A DNA stretch of 64,000 bases from positions 194,253,741 to 194,317,740 of the forward strand of contig CM041465.1 of the NCBI GenBank assembly GCA_023213395.1. Direction: 5' to 3'. Both the position numbers and the translations under genes were made by a program. Every line of letters begins with the position of its first letter. The stretch's first letter is position 1. The DNA is from Cycas panzhihuaensis. Taxonomy: Eukaryota; Cycadophyta. This document shows positions 23,216 to 34,869 of the stretch, piece after piece. The notes beneath the pieces are model-generated. The model was not told the DNA's origin. It did not search any database and saw nothing but the letters and a program-made list of their open reading frames with translations.

Positions 23216-25743
23216 TGGACGCGCTGCTACGGGATAACCGCCTGACTGATAGGCGCGGGGGAGAGATGGTGACGAAACGGTAGGAAGTGGAACCTACAAG
23301 GCAAGCAACTACCACAGAGAGCCCGTCTTGGCCGAGGCGAGTTCGGATCTGCAATGGAGTATGGCTACTCTTGGGTGACCCTTCACCGCCTTGAGCGAAG
23401 GCGAAGATCGTGGGGCAGACCCGGGTTGACACAGGAGTAGGCCCCTCCACCCTTGGGTGGCGGAAGGAGAGAGAAAGAACCTAATAAGGATAGGCCAAGA
23501 ACAATCCCATGCAATCTAGCCGAGTATCTGACGATCACGGGAAGCAAAGGCGCTCGCAGTTAAGGAAGAGGAGGAAGGGTAAGAGAGAAGACTCCTACAA
23601 TCTTTCCTACGAATAACAAAAGTACATGCAACAAGGCAAACAAATCGCAAACCAATACAAAAAGGCAATTTTCCCTCTTAATCTTTCGATGTTCTAATTA
23701 CTAGGAAAAGAATAAAAGAAGGAAAAAAGACCAGGGGTAGCGAAGAGGAACGGAGCATGCACCTGGGCCGAAGGCGTGAGAGATGGCGTAGCCTTGGGAG
23801 GAGCACCCAACCACTCACGCAGTCTGGGATGTGAAATGTAGCGGCAAGCGAAAAGGGGCTTCCTTACCTTCCCCAGGAAAAGTAAATGCGATACCGAAGG
23901 AAGGAAAGAAACGCTAACTAGCAAATGAGATAGCATAAAATATGACACATGCAAGGGACGCCTACTGGTGGAAGGGGGCAACGGGCAACGTTCTCCGCGC
24001 GTCCCGAGTACCTGTAAGCAACAAAGGTCTCCCTCTTGCCGAGGGGAGAACACCTATATGCAACACAAAGATCTAGCAATATATGTCTAACAACATAAAC
24101 GAGAGTCTAAATGTACATGCATCAGTGTTAGTCCAATAAGGAAAATACCAAAGAAGAACGATCCAAATGAAAGGAAACAACAAGGTAAGCCTCGGAGTGG
24201 CCTACCTCCCGCAATGGTGCCCAAACCTCTCCCCAAGAGCCACGGGCAGAGGAGAAAGTCAAGACTCAAGGTGGAAAACTACCGCAAGAAGAAGGGGCAA
24301 GAAAGACCCAAAGACACCCACGGGAACCGGATGCTACGGGAGCAAACCGCAACCGGGAGCAAAGGTGGAGAAGAACCCGCGGTTGGGGCCTATGGATGGC
24401 ACCCAAACCTGAATAAAGGGTCCCAAATCGCCGCAACTCAGACAGTACCGGGTTTGGGCAACCGAGGGAGTTTGAACCCTTGTTTGCAAGCCAAGAGTAG
24501 CACGGGCGAGAGGGAGGCTTTGGAGGGCTTTGAGCCGCTTAGGGAGCGTGGCGGTGGTGCGAATCCACCCGCCTCTGTCCAAAGCCTATGCAACCTCAAC
24601 GCCACGCTGGACAAAGAACGCAGTAAGAAGCGGAGGGAGAGTGGTACAGCTAGCCCTCAAGAGGGAGGAAAACCAACTCTCAAGCAACGAATGAGAACAA
24701 ATAAGTCAAGTGTAAATATCACCAAAACAAATACAAGGTGAAGAGTACTGAAAGGGAGGCAAGGGATTTGCCCACCCAAAAGATGAACAAGAAGGGCCGG
24801 AACAAATTTCAGACCGAATAGAGCGTTAGGGGCCTGCTATGGAGGTGGAACGGAAACACACGCAAACGGGAACTCGTGGTGCACTGGTAGAAAAGCAGTG
24901 GAAATCGCTTCAAAGGAGCCCTCCAAGGCGTTTGAGGGCCGAGAATGTCTCACCAAGCCAAAGGAGAGTCAAGGTCAGTATGAAGAGTGCAGTCCATTGC
25001 AAAGAAATAGCAGAAGAGAGCAGAGCATGAGAGTGAGCCTATTGAGAGTAAGTCCAAAAGTGAGTCCAAAAGGTCCTTGAAAACGAGCCAAAAGATGTTT
25101 AAGTACTAAAGCAAAACCCTAAAGTACGCGAATAGTACTACCGAGGGAGAAAGGCGAACCACGTGGCGCTTCGCAATAAATGCGAAATTGCCACCGGATT
25201 TTAAAAACAAGCAGAGATGGTCGATCACGGAAACTTTAAGCAGATCACGGATATTCCGGCAGATGCTGAAAATTCTGCAGATCACAAAAATCCGGCAGAC
25301 GCACTGGAGACACAAATGGGGCCCACCAACCGTCCAGTCGGGGCAAACGGTAAAAAGGCTAAAGGACAACTAAAACACCCACCCGGAGCATAAGCCAAGA
25401 AACGGCCCACGGGAGCGTAAATAGGACCCCAAATGAGGTGGCAAGCTAACCAAGCGACGATGAGGCATCACACGGTGGAGGTGGCACAAACCCGGTGGAC
25501 CTGTGGAGAGAGGAGGGCGGATGCGAAGTAATACGGTCACTGTGGTGCCACACTCGCTAAGAGTGTGCCCTCGCTATAGCCATAGTTAAACATAGGTGTG
25601 GACGACGACCGTGCCGCATTAAAGTCATACGCATGCAAATATGTAAGGCACAATCAAGACATAAAAGTGATGATAATGCTAGAGACATACCTGCACTTAC
25701 CTGAGTCGGTGATTCCGTATCCATTCCCGGAAGCCGGGAAACA
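23216..25743. mobile_element. Sol1: GC-rich 2.5-kb insertion, possibly a solo LTR
   Basis: Composition changes sharply at both ends, from about 30 percent G+C outside to around half inside, by eye. The insert begins TGGACGCG and ends GGGAAACA, so it has TG...CA ends, and it is flanked by GTGTT on each side (23211-23215 and 25744-25748). A perfect palindrome TTCCCGGAAGCCGGGAA lies just before the right end. No terminal inverted repeat, no second internal copy and no recognisable protein was found; open frames of 60-175 codons look compositional. A solo LTR of a long-LTR family fits these ends best. Orientation is unresolved. Confidence 0.6.
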
Positions 25744-25748
25744 GTGTT

Positions 25749-26146
25749 TTAAATCACTTATCCACAAAATTTACCCTTTTGTCATAGCCAAAACTTGTTG
25801 TTTTAGGATGAATCTAAAGTTTCTCTAGAAGACAAAAATGATCCTCTAGTCAAGGCAACCTTTCATGCCAAATTTCATCAAATTATGAGATGGTAAATTT
25901 TTTATGAAATTTTAGGCCTTTAATGCTTCCAGGACTGTTCCGGTAGTTCAATGGCTTAAAAAACCTGTATTCTTCACCTCTGAATTTTTTTACACATGGA
26001 CAAAGTAGCAACATATAAAATACTATAATTTTAAGCTCTTAAAATGTTAAAAAATAATGAATACACTCTCAATACTTCATATTGAAAGTGAAGAAGAGGC
26101 AAAATGACTCCATTCAAGTGGAATGGAGTGAATAGATCCTCTTCTT
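25749..26146 (-). other. Cop2 leader, PBS-proximal part
   Basis: AT-rich non-coding DNA between Sol1 and the Cop2 PBS. Its composition resembles 22450-23210 on the other side of Sol1, as expected if Sol1 split one leader. Confidence 0.6.
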
Positions 26147-26158
26147 GCTCTGATACCA
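26147..26158 (-). other. Cop2 primer-binding site
   Basis: The minus strand reads TGGTATCAGAGC, a perfect 12-base match to the initiator-Met tRNA complement, two bases inside the LTR end TTCTTTCA. Confidence 0.9.
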
Positions 26159-26160
26159 CA

Positions 26161-26377
26161 TGAAAGAATGATGGATCTATGAGATAAATCACTCACATGC
26201 ACATAACGGTAATGGAGAATGAAAAAGAAAATGAAACAAGATATGAGAGCAAGCTTGGAGGTGAGAATGAATAATGACTCCCGCCTTGAGATTTCACCTT
26301 TTATTATTGAGGGTGAGTATTAGGGTTACAATTTTCCCACCTAATCACATGAACCCGAAATTACATCTAAATGCACA
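26161..26377 (-). repeat. Cop2 5' LTR, inner piece
   Basis: The first 217 plus-strand bases of the LTR, starting TGAAAGAATGATGG, end at the GCACA target duplication (26373-26377), where Gyp2 was inserted. Blocks such as TGTAATTTC and TTCATTCTCACCTCC (minus strand) match the Cop3 and Cop4 LTRs. Confidence 0.85.
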
Positions 26378-27438
26378 TGATCTAGGAGGATCTACCATAT
26401 ATTCACAGGATGTAGAAAAATGCTATGCATTGGCATAACTGAAAGAGATATGGACAAAAGGTATAAAAATTATATGAAATTTTGTGTAAAGGAAGAACAT
26501 ACATCCCACTACATGTTTACAAAAGGTGGGGTTCAGAAAATATCATTTGATTAGAGTTCAAGCCCTATTTTGCATAAAATTAATCCCACAGCTAGCAGAA
26601 AAATATCAAATACATATTATAATTAAATGAATAAAAATGTGGGTAAATAACATCCAAATAAGCTATAATTTTGAGGAAGCTAAGGAGACATGTGTTCCTA
26701 TGTGTGTACCAAATTTGAGCTGAATTGGAGTCTGTTAAGGTTAGTTATAAGCCACAACTTTTACGAATTGCATGAAGGCCACTTGGACAACAAAAAAACA
26801 GCAAATACATATTATAATTAAATGAATAAAAATGTAGGCAAATGACATCCAAATGAGCTAAAATTTTGAGGAAGCAGAGGGGACATATGTTCCTATACAT
26901 GTACAAAATTTGAACTGAATTAAAGTTTGTTAAGGTCAGTTACAAGCTATAACTTTTAAGAATTACATGAAGGCCACTTGGACAACATGCATTCTGGTGG
27001 TTAGTGGTTATACTTGCATGATTGCCACTTGTTAAACATGAAATTTTGGTTTCTTTCTATAAATTGAGCCCTATTAAGGGTTGGAGAGGTGATTCTTGGA
27101 GGTGAAAGGCACTAGACTTGGGAAGCATCCTTGGAGAAGCATTTTGGAGGGTTGGAGTCCCCCTTATGGTATAATTGTATCATTTATTCCTTGTAATTTA
27201 ACCATTCTTTTGCTAGTTGATTTCTCCACCATTAAATGGAGATTTTCATAGTTTAATAAAAGTAATACTCCTCATACTTTTAGAGTAATATCAAGAATAA
27301 ATGATTTGGTATAGAATTTCCTTTTGTGGGCTCATTTTTATTTTGATGTTATTGGGATTTCTAGACTAACTCCCAGGATCTCAAAGAGAAAAGGTCGATA
27401 ATTAACTTCTTCACCAATTAAGCTCTATTTTGGGATCA
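26378..27438 (+). repeat. Gyp2 left LTR
   Basis: Starts TGATCTAGGAGGATC, ends TTTTGGGATCA. It contains a direct duplication of about 195 bp (26597-26791 and 26792-26986), both units holding CAAATACATATTATAATTAA. The same duplication is in all three LTRs. The downstream stretch CTATAAATTGAGCCC near 27058 is the probable TATA region. Confidence 0.93.
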
Positions 27439-27443
27439 TATTT

Positions 27444-27455
27444 TGGTATTAGAGC
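27444..27455 (+). other. Gyp2a primer-binding site
   Basis: TGGTATTAGAGC, one change from the initiator-Met tRNA complement, five bases inside the LTR. Confidence 0.85.
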
Positions 27456-27571
27456 ATGTGATCTTTGTTGTAGGGACTTGAATGGTATAAACAAGGAAAG
27501 GATACAAAGAGAAAGCTAAAGCTTTTCTTGTGTTGCAATCACCAAGAAGATAAAGAAAGAATCCAAGCACC

Positions 27572-29170
27572 ATGGCTGAAAAAGAAGATGGAGAAATTAG
27601 ATTTGAAAAGCTTGAGAAGAACATAAAAGTTTTGATGCAAATGATGACCCAACTTCTACCTCTAGTCAAGGGAAAAGGCAAAGAGAAGGAAGTTGAAAGA
27701 GGATCCACATATGACCACAACCATGAAGAGGAAGAGGAGGAGACCTTAAAGCACTCATTTGAAGAAAGCAAGGGTATTTCATCTCATCAACCCTTCAAGG
27801 TGGAGGCAAAGTTGGATATTCCAACTTATGATGGAGAGGTAAATACTGAAAAGTTGGACCATTGGTTGGATCAACTTGAAACCTACTTCATAATTTATGC
27901 TTATAGTAATGCTCAAAAGCTTTTATTTGCTAAGCTCAAGTTGTGTAAACATGCATTGACATGGTGGAATGCATATTTGAAGACTCATGATATATCTTCT
28001 TTTTCATGGATGGATTTTAAGAAAATAATAAAGAAGCAATACTACCCCATAGGTCATGAGGAAGACCAATGGGTCACTTGGCAATATTTACACTAAGGGA
28101 GAGGTGTATGTGTCCAAGACTATACTTCTTTATTTTTTATACATGGTATGCTACTTGGTATTAATATGGATGAACATATCACTCTTATGAAATTCATTGG
28201 AGGATTACATGAATACATAAGGAAGGAACTAAGGCTTTTTAAGGTTCAATTCATTGGAGAAGCAAGTAGAATGGCTATGGCAATAGAAAGTAAAAGCAAG
28301 AAATCTACATTCATGTCTAAAGATTTTACTTTTACTTCTAATAAATATGAAAAGAATCCTAAATTGCACTCATCTAAAAGGTAAGAAGGAAAGAAGAAAA
28401 TAACTAATTTTGTTAAAAGTTCTAACTATTGTGAGCATTGTGATATTAGCTATCATATTACAGCAAAGTGTTGGAAGTTGCATTCAGAGCTAAAGCCAAA
28501 GCATATCAAGGATATGGAATTAAGAAAGAAGGAAAAAGGGAAAGCACTACTTTCTGAGGTGGAGATTCAAAGTGAAGGAGAAGAAGAGAAGGTTACTCTA
28601 CTTACAAATTATGGAGATGATGCTACAAGGGAGGAACTATTTCACTTGAAGCTTCAAGTAGGAAACAATATTATTAGTGCCATTATAAATCCAGAGAGCC
28701 AAAAGAATTTGATCTCAGAAAATTTGGTAAAGAGCATTAGGTTGGTAACTACTCCTCACCCTCACCCATATCCTCTCGGTTGGATCCAAAAAGATGTGGA
28801 AATACAAATATCAAAGCAATGTATACTTAAATTTTCTATCACTAATGATTTTGTTGATGAAGTAATATGTGATGTGGTGCCATTAGATGTATGCCATGTT
28901 GTGCTTGGGAGTCCCTATTTGTGGGATCGAGATGCACTCTTCTATCGAAAGGAGAGAAAGTATCGATTGATGAAGGATAATAAGGGCTTCATCATAAAGG
29001 CCACAAAGAAGCACTTGGATAAGATAGCATTAATTTTAGCCACTCAAGCAAAAGGGATGATCAATGCTTGTGGTAAATTCATCATCTTAATGGTAAGGAG
29101 AAAAGAAGAGCCAGAAGATGAAGAAGGTCCTTCTACTCACACTCTTCTTATATCACCTAAACAAATATGA
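27572..29170 (+). pseudogene. Gyp2a gag and protease
   Basis: The start MAEKEDGEIRFEKLEKN is shared with copy b. Gag core text KLDHWLDQLETYF and ALTWWNAYLK is typical Ty3/gypsy. The zinc knuckle near 28430 reads CEHCDISYHITAKC, which keeps CX2CX4HX4C. The protease region near 28650 reads LQVGNNIISAIINPESQKNLIS; the active Asp position appears as Asn here but as Asp in copy b (IIDPMSQ). Three in-frame stops occur: TAA at 28094-28096 (also in copy b), TAA at 28382-28384 (private), and TGA at 29168-29170 (also in copy b). Gag and Pol are in the same frame. Confidence 0.9.
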
Positions 29171-32036
29171 CAAATTGAGGAGTTAAAGACAAGGTATGAT
29201 ATTCTATTTCAATATGTTGATGGGCTACCACCAAAGAGAAAGATAGAGCATGAAATCACTCTTGTAGGAGATGCACCATTGCCTAATGTTGCTTTGTATA
29301 GGCACTCCATTGTAGAGAATAATGAGATAAAGGGGCAAGTTGAGGAGTTGCTTAATCAAGGGGTCATAAGACCTTCATGTTCACCTTATGGGTCACCAAT
29401 TGTCTTGGTGCCTAAGAAGGATAGAGGATGGAGAATGTGTATAGACTTTCATGCTTTGAATAAAATTATAATTAAAAATCGCTACCCTTTGCCTCGCATA
29501 GATGATTTGCTTGATCAAATTCAGCATGCTTGTTATTTTACTAAGTTGGATTCGAAAAGCAGTTATCACCAAGTTAGGGTCAAGGAGGAGGACACATGGA
29601 AGACGACCTTCAAAACAAAGCAAGATCTCTTTGAATAGATGGTTATGCCTTTCAAATTGTATAATGCTCTTGCAACATTCATGAGGCTAATGAATGAAAT
29701 GTTAAGGCCTTACTTAGATAATTTTGTTGTTGTCTATCTTGATGACATTTTGATTTTCAGCAACACATGGGAGGAACATTTGCAGTACATAGAAGAAGTT
29801 TTAAAGACTATGGCTAAGCATCATTTGAAGCTTAATGTAAAGAAGTGTGAATTTGGCAAGGAGAACTTGATCTTCTTAGGCTTTGTGGTTGGAGGAGGAA
29901 AGTTGAGCATCAATCCACTCAAGACTCAAGCCATCCTCAAATGGCCTAGGTTAACAAACATCACAGAGGTGAGAACTTTTTTAGGAGCTTATCAATACTT
30001 GAGAAAGTCTATTCTTTATTTCTCATAGGTTGCAGCACCTCTACATGGATTGACAAAATCTAGTAAAAAGTTTACTTAGGGTTCCAAGGAGGAAGAAGTT
30101 TTTCTTCTTTTAAAGAAGAATACTTGTGAAGCACCGATTTTGGCAATGCCAAATTTGTAAAGGCCTTTTGAAGTAGAAGTTGATGCAAGTGGAAATGCGA
30201 TGGGAGATGTCCTTATTCAAGATGGGCAGCCTATTGCTTACCATTCGGAAGTCTTCACCCCTTAAGTGAAAAACTACCCAACATATGATCGAGAAATGTT
30301 TACACTTCATCAAGCATACAAGCATTGGAGCTCCTACTTACTTGGAAAAGAGGTTATAGTTCATACCGATCATAAGCCTCTTCAATTTTTACGAACTCAA
30401 AGTAAATTATAGCAAGCAAGACACATGAAGTGGATGAGTTATTTACAATAATTCAATATTGTAATTAGGTACAAAAAGGGATCTAATAACAAAATTACTG
30501 ATATGTTATCTAGACCACCTTATTCCACTTCTTCTTCTACTTTTGTTTGTAGTTCTCTTATGAGTTTGCAGGTAGAGCCAATGCATCATGAAGAGTACAA
30601 AGACTTGTACCGTGAAGTTAAAGCTTTGAAGGAAGAATTAGAGAACCTAGCGAAAGGAAGACCTTCCCAGCTTGCTTGGAATGATGGTCTACTTTTCAAA
30701 GGGGAGCAGCTCTATGTTCTATCAAAAGGAGACAAGATCAAGTGGCTTAGAGAAGCCCATACTTCTAAAGTAGTTGGTCACTTTGGTATAGAGAAGACTT
30801 TAGCAAACTTGAGAAGATATGTTGTATGGCCAAAAATATAAAATGATGTAAAAAAAATATGTAAAAGGATGTGTAATGTGTAATACTTCTAAGCCTTCTT
30901 CTAGAAAATTAGGATTGTATACACCACTTCCTATTCCCACCAGACCTTGGGAAAGTATCTCCATTGATTTCTTAGGGGGACTTCCCATGACTAGGAAGGG
31001 ACATGATTATCTCTTTGTTGTTGTAAATAAGTTTAGTAAAATGATATGTCGAATACCTTATAAGAAGACAATCACAGGAATAGGAGTAGCTGAGTTATTC
31101 TTTGAGCATGTATGGAAGAATTTTGGCTTGCCTTCTTCCATCATTTCAAATCGGGACACTCGATTCCTTTCATCATTTTAGAAATCACTATGGGAGATGA
31201 TGGATACCAAATTGAGGAGGAGTACAAGTTTCCATCCTCAAAAAGATGGACAAACTGAAGTAGTGAACATAACTTTGGTACATTTATTAAGGGGATACAA
31301 TTCGAAGCATCCAAAGACTTGGGATGAATCATTGGCTTTTCTACAATTTGCATTTAATAGAGCAATGCATGCATCACACTCTAAAGCACCTTTTGAAGTT
31401 TGTTTGGGATACTTGCCTCAAATTCCATTTGACTTAGAGTTTTCCATGCAAGCTAAAGAAGGATCTATCAAAGAGAAGGAGGAGCATGACAAGGTTTTAA
31501 GATACTTGGAGAAGATCCAGAGAATCCACAAAGAAGTACATGATCAACTTCTAAGGACTCAACAAAAGTACAAGGAAAGACATGACAAACATAGGCAAGT
31601 GTGTACTTTTCAAGAAGGAGATTTAGTATGGTTATACTTGAGCAAGGAGAGGTTAAAAGGAGAAGGCAAGAAACTCAAACCTATAAGGTATAGACCATTC
31701 AAGATTTTGAGAAAAGTAGGTGGCAATGCTTTCCAACTTGATCTTCCACCTTATATGCAAATATATTCAATAGTAAATACTGAATACTTAAAACTCTTTG
31801 AGCCCTCCATGCTAGATGAGGAACAAGACCAGTTCACTTTACCTTCAGTCGATGACTTGTACTTGGAAAGTGAGGAGCCTCTCAAGGAAGATTGTATCTT
31901 CGAGAGAAAATCTACCAAAACAAGACATAAGACACATGAATCTTTCAGAATTGGAGTAACAGGAAAATTACCTAGTAAGGCTAAGTGGTTTAGTAGGAAA
32001 CAAGGAGAAAAACATTTCCCCCATCTCCAATTTTAA
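29171..32036 (+). pseudogene. Gyp2a reverse transcriptase, RNase H and integrase
   Basis: RT: GSPIVLVPKKDRGWRMCIDF near 29390, KLDSKSSYHQVRV near 29550, and the active site VVYLDDILIFS near 29735 with both Asp kept. RNase H: VDASGNAMGDVLIQDG near 30180 and HTDHKPLQFL near 30365. Integrase: HTSKVVGHFGIEKT near 30760, then a frameshift inside the zinc finger near 30860, then SIDFLGGLP near 30960. The second catalytic position reads IISNRDTRF, where active enzymes have SDRD, so Asp is Asn. Glu is present in KDGQTEVVN. The C-terminus ends KQGEKHFPHLQF and may be a degenerate chromodomain. Private stops at 29636 and 30026, among others. Confidence 0.92.
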
Positions 32037-32076
32037 GCCAAACAGGAGTTGGCTATTTTCCAAGGAAGGGGAGCCA

Positions 32077-33137
32077 TGATCTAGGAGGATCTACCATATA
32101 TTTACATGATGCAGAAAAATGCTAGGCATTGGCATAACTGAAAGAGATATGGCCAAATGGTATTAAAATTATATGAAATTTTATGTAAAGGAAGAAGACA
32201 CATCCCACTACATGTTTACAAAAGGTGGGTTTTAGAAAATATCATTTGATTAGAGTTCAAGCCCTGTTTTGCATAAAATTAATCCCACAGCTAGCAGAAA
32301 AATAACAAATATATATTATTATTAAATGAATAAATATATAGTCAAATTATATCCAAATGAGCTAAAATTTTGAGAAAGTGGAGCATACATACAGTCCTAT
32401 GTGTGTACCAAATTTGAGATGAATTGGAGTCCATTAAGGTTAGTTACAAGCTGCAACATTTAAGAATTACATGAAGGCCACTTGGACAACAGAAAAATAA
32501 GAAATACATATTCTACTTAAATGAATAAAAATGTAGTAAAATGACATCCAAATAAGCTAAAATTTTGAGGAAGAATAGGGGACATGTGTTCCTATATGTG
32601 TACCAAATTTTAGATTAATTAGAATCTATTAAGGTTAGTTACAAGCTACAACTTTTAAGAATTACATGAAGGCCACTTGGACAACATGCATTCTGGTGGT
32701 TAGTGGTTATACTTGCATGATTGCCACTTGTTAAATATGTAATTTTAGTTTATTTCTATAAATTAATCCCTATTAAGGGTTGGAGAGGTGGTTCTTGGAG
32801 GTGAAAGACACTGGACTTGGGAAGCATCCTTGGAGAAGCATTTTGGAGGGTTGGAGTTCCCTTTATGGTATAATTGTATCATTTATTCCTTGTAATTTAG
32901 CCATTCTTTTGCTAGTTGATTTCTCCACCATTAAATGGAGATTTTCATAGTTTAATAAAAGTACTACTCCTCATACGTTTAGAGCAATGTCAAGAATAAA
33001 TAATTTGGTGTAGAATTTCCTTTTGTTGACTCATTTTTATTTTGATGTTATTAGGATTTTTACACTAACTCCCAAGATCTCAAGGAGAAAAGGTTGATAA
33101 TTGACTTCTTCACCAATTAAGCTCTATTTTGGGATCA
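32077..33137 (+). repeat. Gyp2 middle LTR, shared by both copies
   Basis: Preceded by the purine tract AAGGAAGGGGAG (32063-32074) and followed by a PBS (33143-33154), so it has both a 3'-LTR context and a 5'-LTR context. The same length as the outer LTRs, with scattered substitutions. Contains the 195-bp direct duplication. Confidence 0.93.
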
Positions 33138-33142
33138 TGTTT

Positions 33143-33154
33143 TGGTATTAGAGC
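33143..33154 (+). other. Gyp2b primer-binding site
   Basis: TGGTATTAGAGC, identical to the site of copy a. Confidence 0.85.
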
Positions 33155-33270
33155 ATGTGATCTTTGTTGTAGGTTCTTGAATGGTACAAACAAGGAAATG
33201 ATACAAAGAGAAAGCTGAAGCTTTTCTTGTGTTGCAATCACCAAGAAGACAAAGAAAGAATCCAAGCACC

Positions 33271-34869
33271 ATGGCTGAAAAAGAAGATGGAGAAATTAGA
33301 TTTGAAAAGCTTAAGAAGAACGTAAAAGTCTTGATGCAAATGATGACCCAACTTCTACCTCTAGTCAAGGGAAAAGACAAAGAGAAGGAAGTTGAAGGAG
33401 GATCCACATATGACCACAACCATGAAGAGGAAGAGGAGGAGACCTTAAAGCACTCATTTGAAGAAAGCAAGGGTACTTCATCTCATCAACCCTTCAAGGT
33501 GGAGGCAAAGTTGGATATTCTAACTTATGATGGAGAGGTAAATGCTGAAAAGTTAGACCATTGGTTAGATCAACTTGAAACCTACTTCATAATTTATACT
33601 TATAGTAATACTCAAAAGCTTTTATTTGCTAGGCTCAAGTTGTATAAACATGCATTGACATGGTGGAATGCATATTTGAAGACTCATGATGTATCTTCTT
33701 TTTCATGGATGGATTTTAAGAAAATAATAAAGAAGAAATACTACCCCATAGGTCATGAGGAAGACCAATGGGTCACTTGGCAATATTTACGCTAAGGGAG
33801 AGGTGTATGTGTCCAAGACTATACTTCTTTATTTTTTAGGCATGGTATGCTACTCGGTATTAATATGGATGAACATATCACTCTTATGAAATTCATTGGA
33901 GGATTACATGAATACATAAGGAAGGAACTAAGGATTTTTAAGGTTCAATCCATTGGAGAAGCAAGTAGAATGGCTATGGCAATAGAAAGTAAAAGCAAGA
34001 AATCTACATTCATGTCTAAAGATTCTAATTTTACTTCTAATGAATATGAAAAGAATCCTAAATTGCACTCATCTAAAAGGCAAGAAGGAAAGAAGAAAAG
34101 AACTAATTTTGTTAAAAGTTCTAACTATTGTGAGCATTATGATATTAGTGGTCATATTATAGCAAAGTGTTGGAAGTTACATTCAAAGCTAAAGCCAAAG
34201 CATATCAAGGATATGGAATTAAGAAAGAAGGAAAAAGGGAAAGCACTACTTTCTGAGGTGGAGATTCAAAGTGAAGAAGAAGAAGAAAAGGTTACTCTAC
34301 TTACAAATTATGGAGATAATGCTACAAGGGAGGAACTATTTCACTTGAAGCTTCAAGTAGGAAACAATATTATTGGTGCCATTATAGATCCGATGAGCCA
34401 AAAGAATTTGATCTTGGAAATTTTGGTAAAGAGCATTGGGTTGGTAACTACTCCTCACCCTCATCCATATCCTCTTAGTTGGATCCATAAAGATGTGGAA
34501 ATGTAAATATCAAAGCAATGTACACTTAAATTTTCTATCACTAATGATTTTGTTGATAAAGTAATATGTGATGTAGTGTCATTAGATGTATGCCATGTTG
34601 TGCTTGGGAGTCCCTACTTGTGGGATCGAGATGCACTTTTCTATCGAAGGGAGAGAAAGTATCGATTGATGAAGGATAACAAGGGCTTCATCATAAAGGC
34701 CATAAAGAAGCACTTGGATAAGATAGCATTAATTTCAGCCACTCAAGCAAAAAGGATGATCAATACATGTGGTAAATTCATCATCTTAATGGTAAGGAGA
34801 AAAGAAGAGCTAGAAGATGAAGAAGGTCCTTCTACTCACACTCTTCATATATCACCTAAACAAATCTGA
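33271..34869 (+). pseudogene. Gyp2b gag and protease
   Basis: A near-duplicate of 27572-29170, same length and frame. The knuckle reads CEHYDISGHIIAKC, with Tyr for the second Cys. The protease region reads VGNNIIGAIIDPMSQKNLI and keeps Asp. Stops: TAA at 33793-33795 and TGA at 34867-34869 are at the same positions as in copy a; TAA at 34504-34506 is private and replaces the CAA found in copy a. The Gln codon that became a stop in copy a (28382) is intact here (RQEGKKK). Confidence 0.9.

Noticed and set aside
24470-24600. tRNA-like words resembling a T-arm (for example GTGCGAATCCACC)
   Set aside because: I could not build an acceptor stem, D-arm and anticodon arm around them at the right spacing.
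24214-24741. 175-codon open frame in the GC-rich insertion
   Set aside because: Low stop density is expected at this base composition. No domain, signal or conserved motif was seen, and frames on the opposite strand are equally open.
23216-25743. DNA transposon or Helitron reading of the GC-rich insert
   Set aside because: No terminal inverted repeats and no CTRR end after the hairpin. A 7-bp duplication (AGTGTTT) can be read, but TG...CA ends with a 5-bp GTGTT duplication explain the same bases better.
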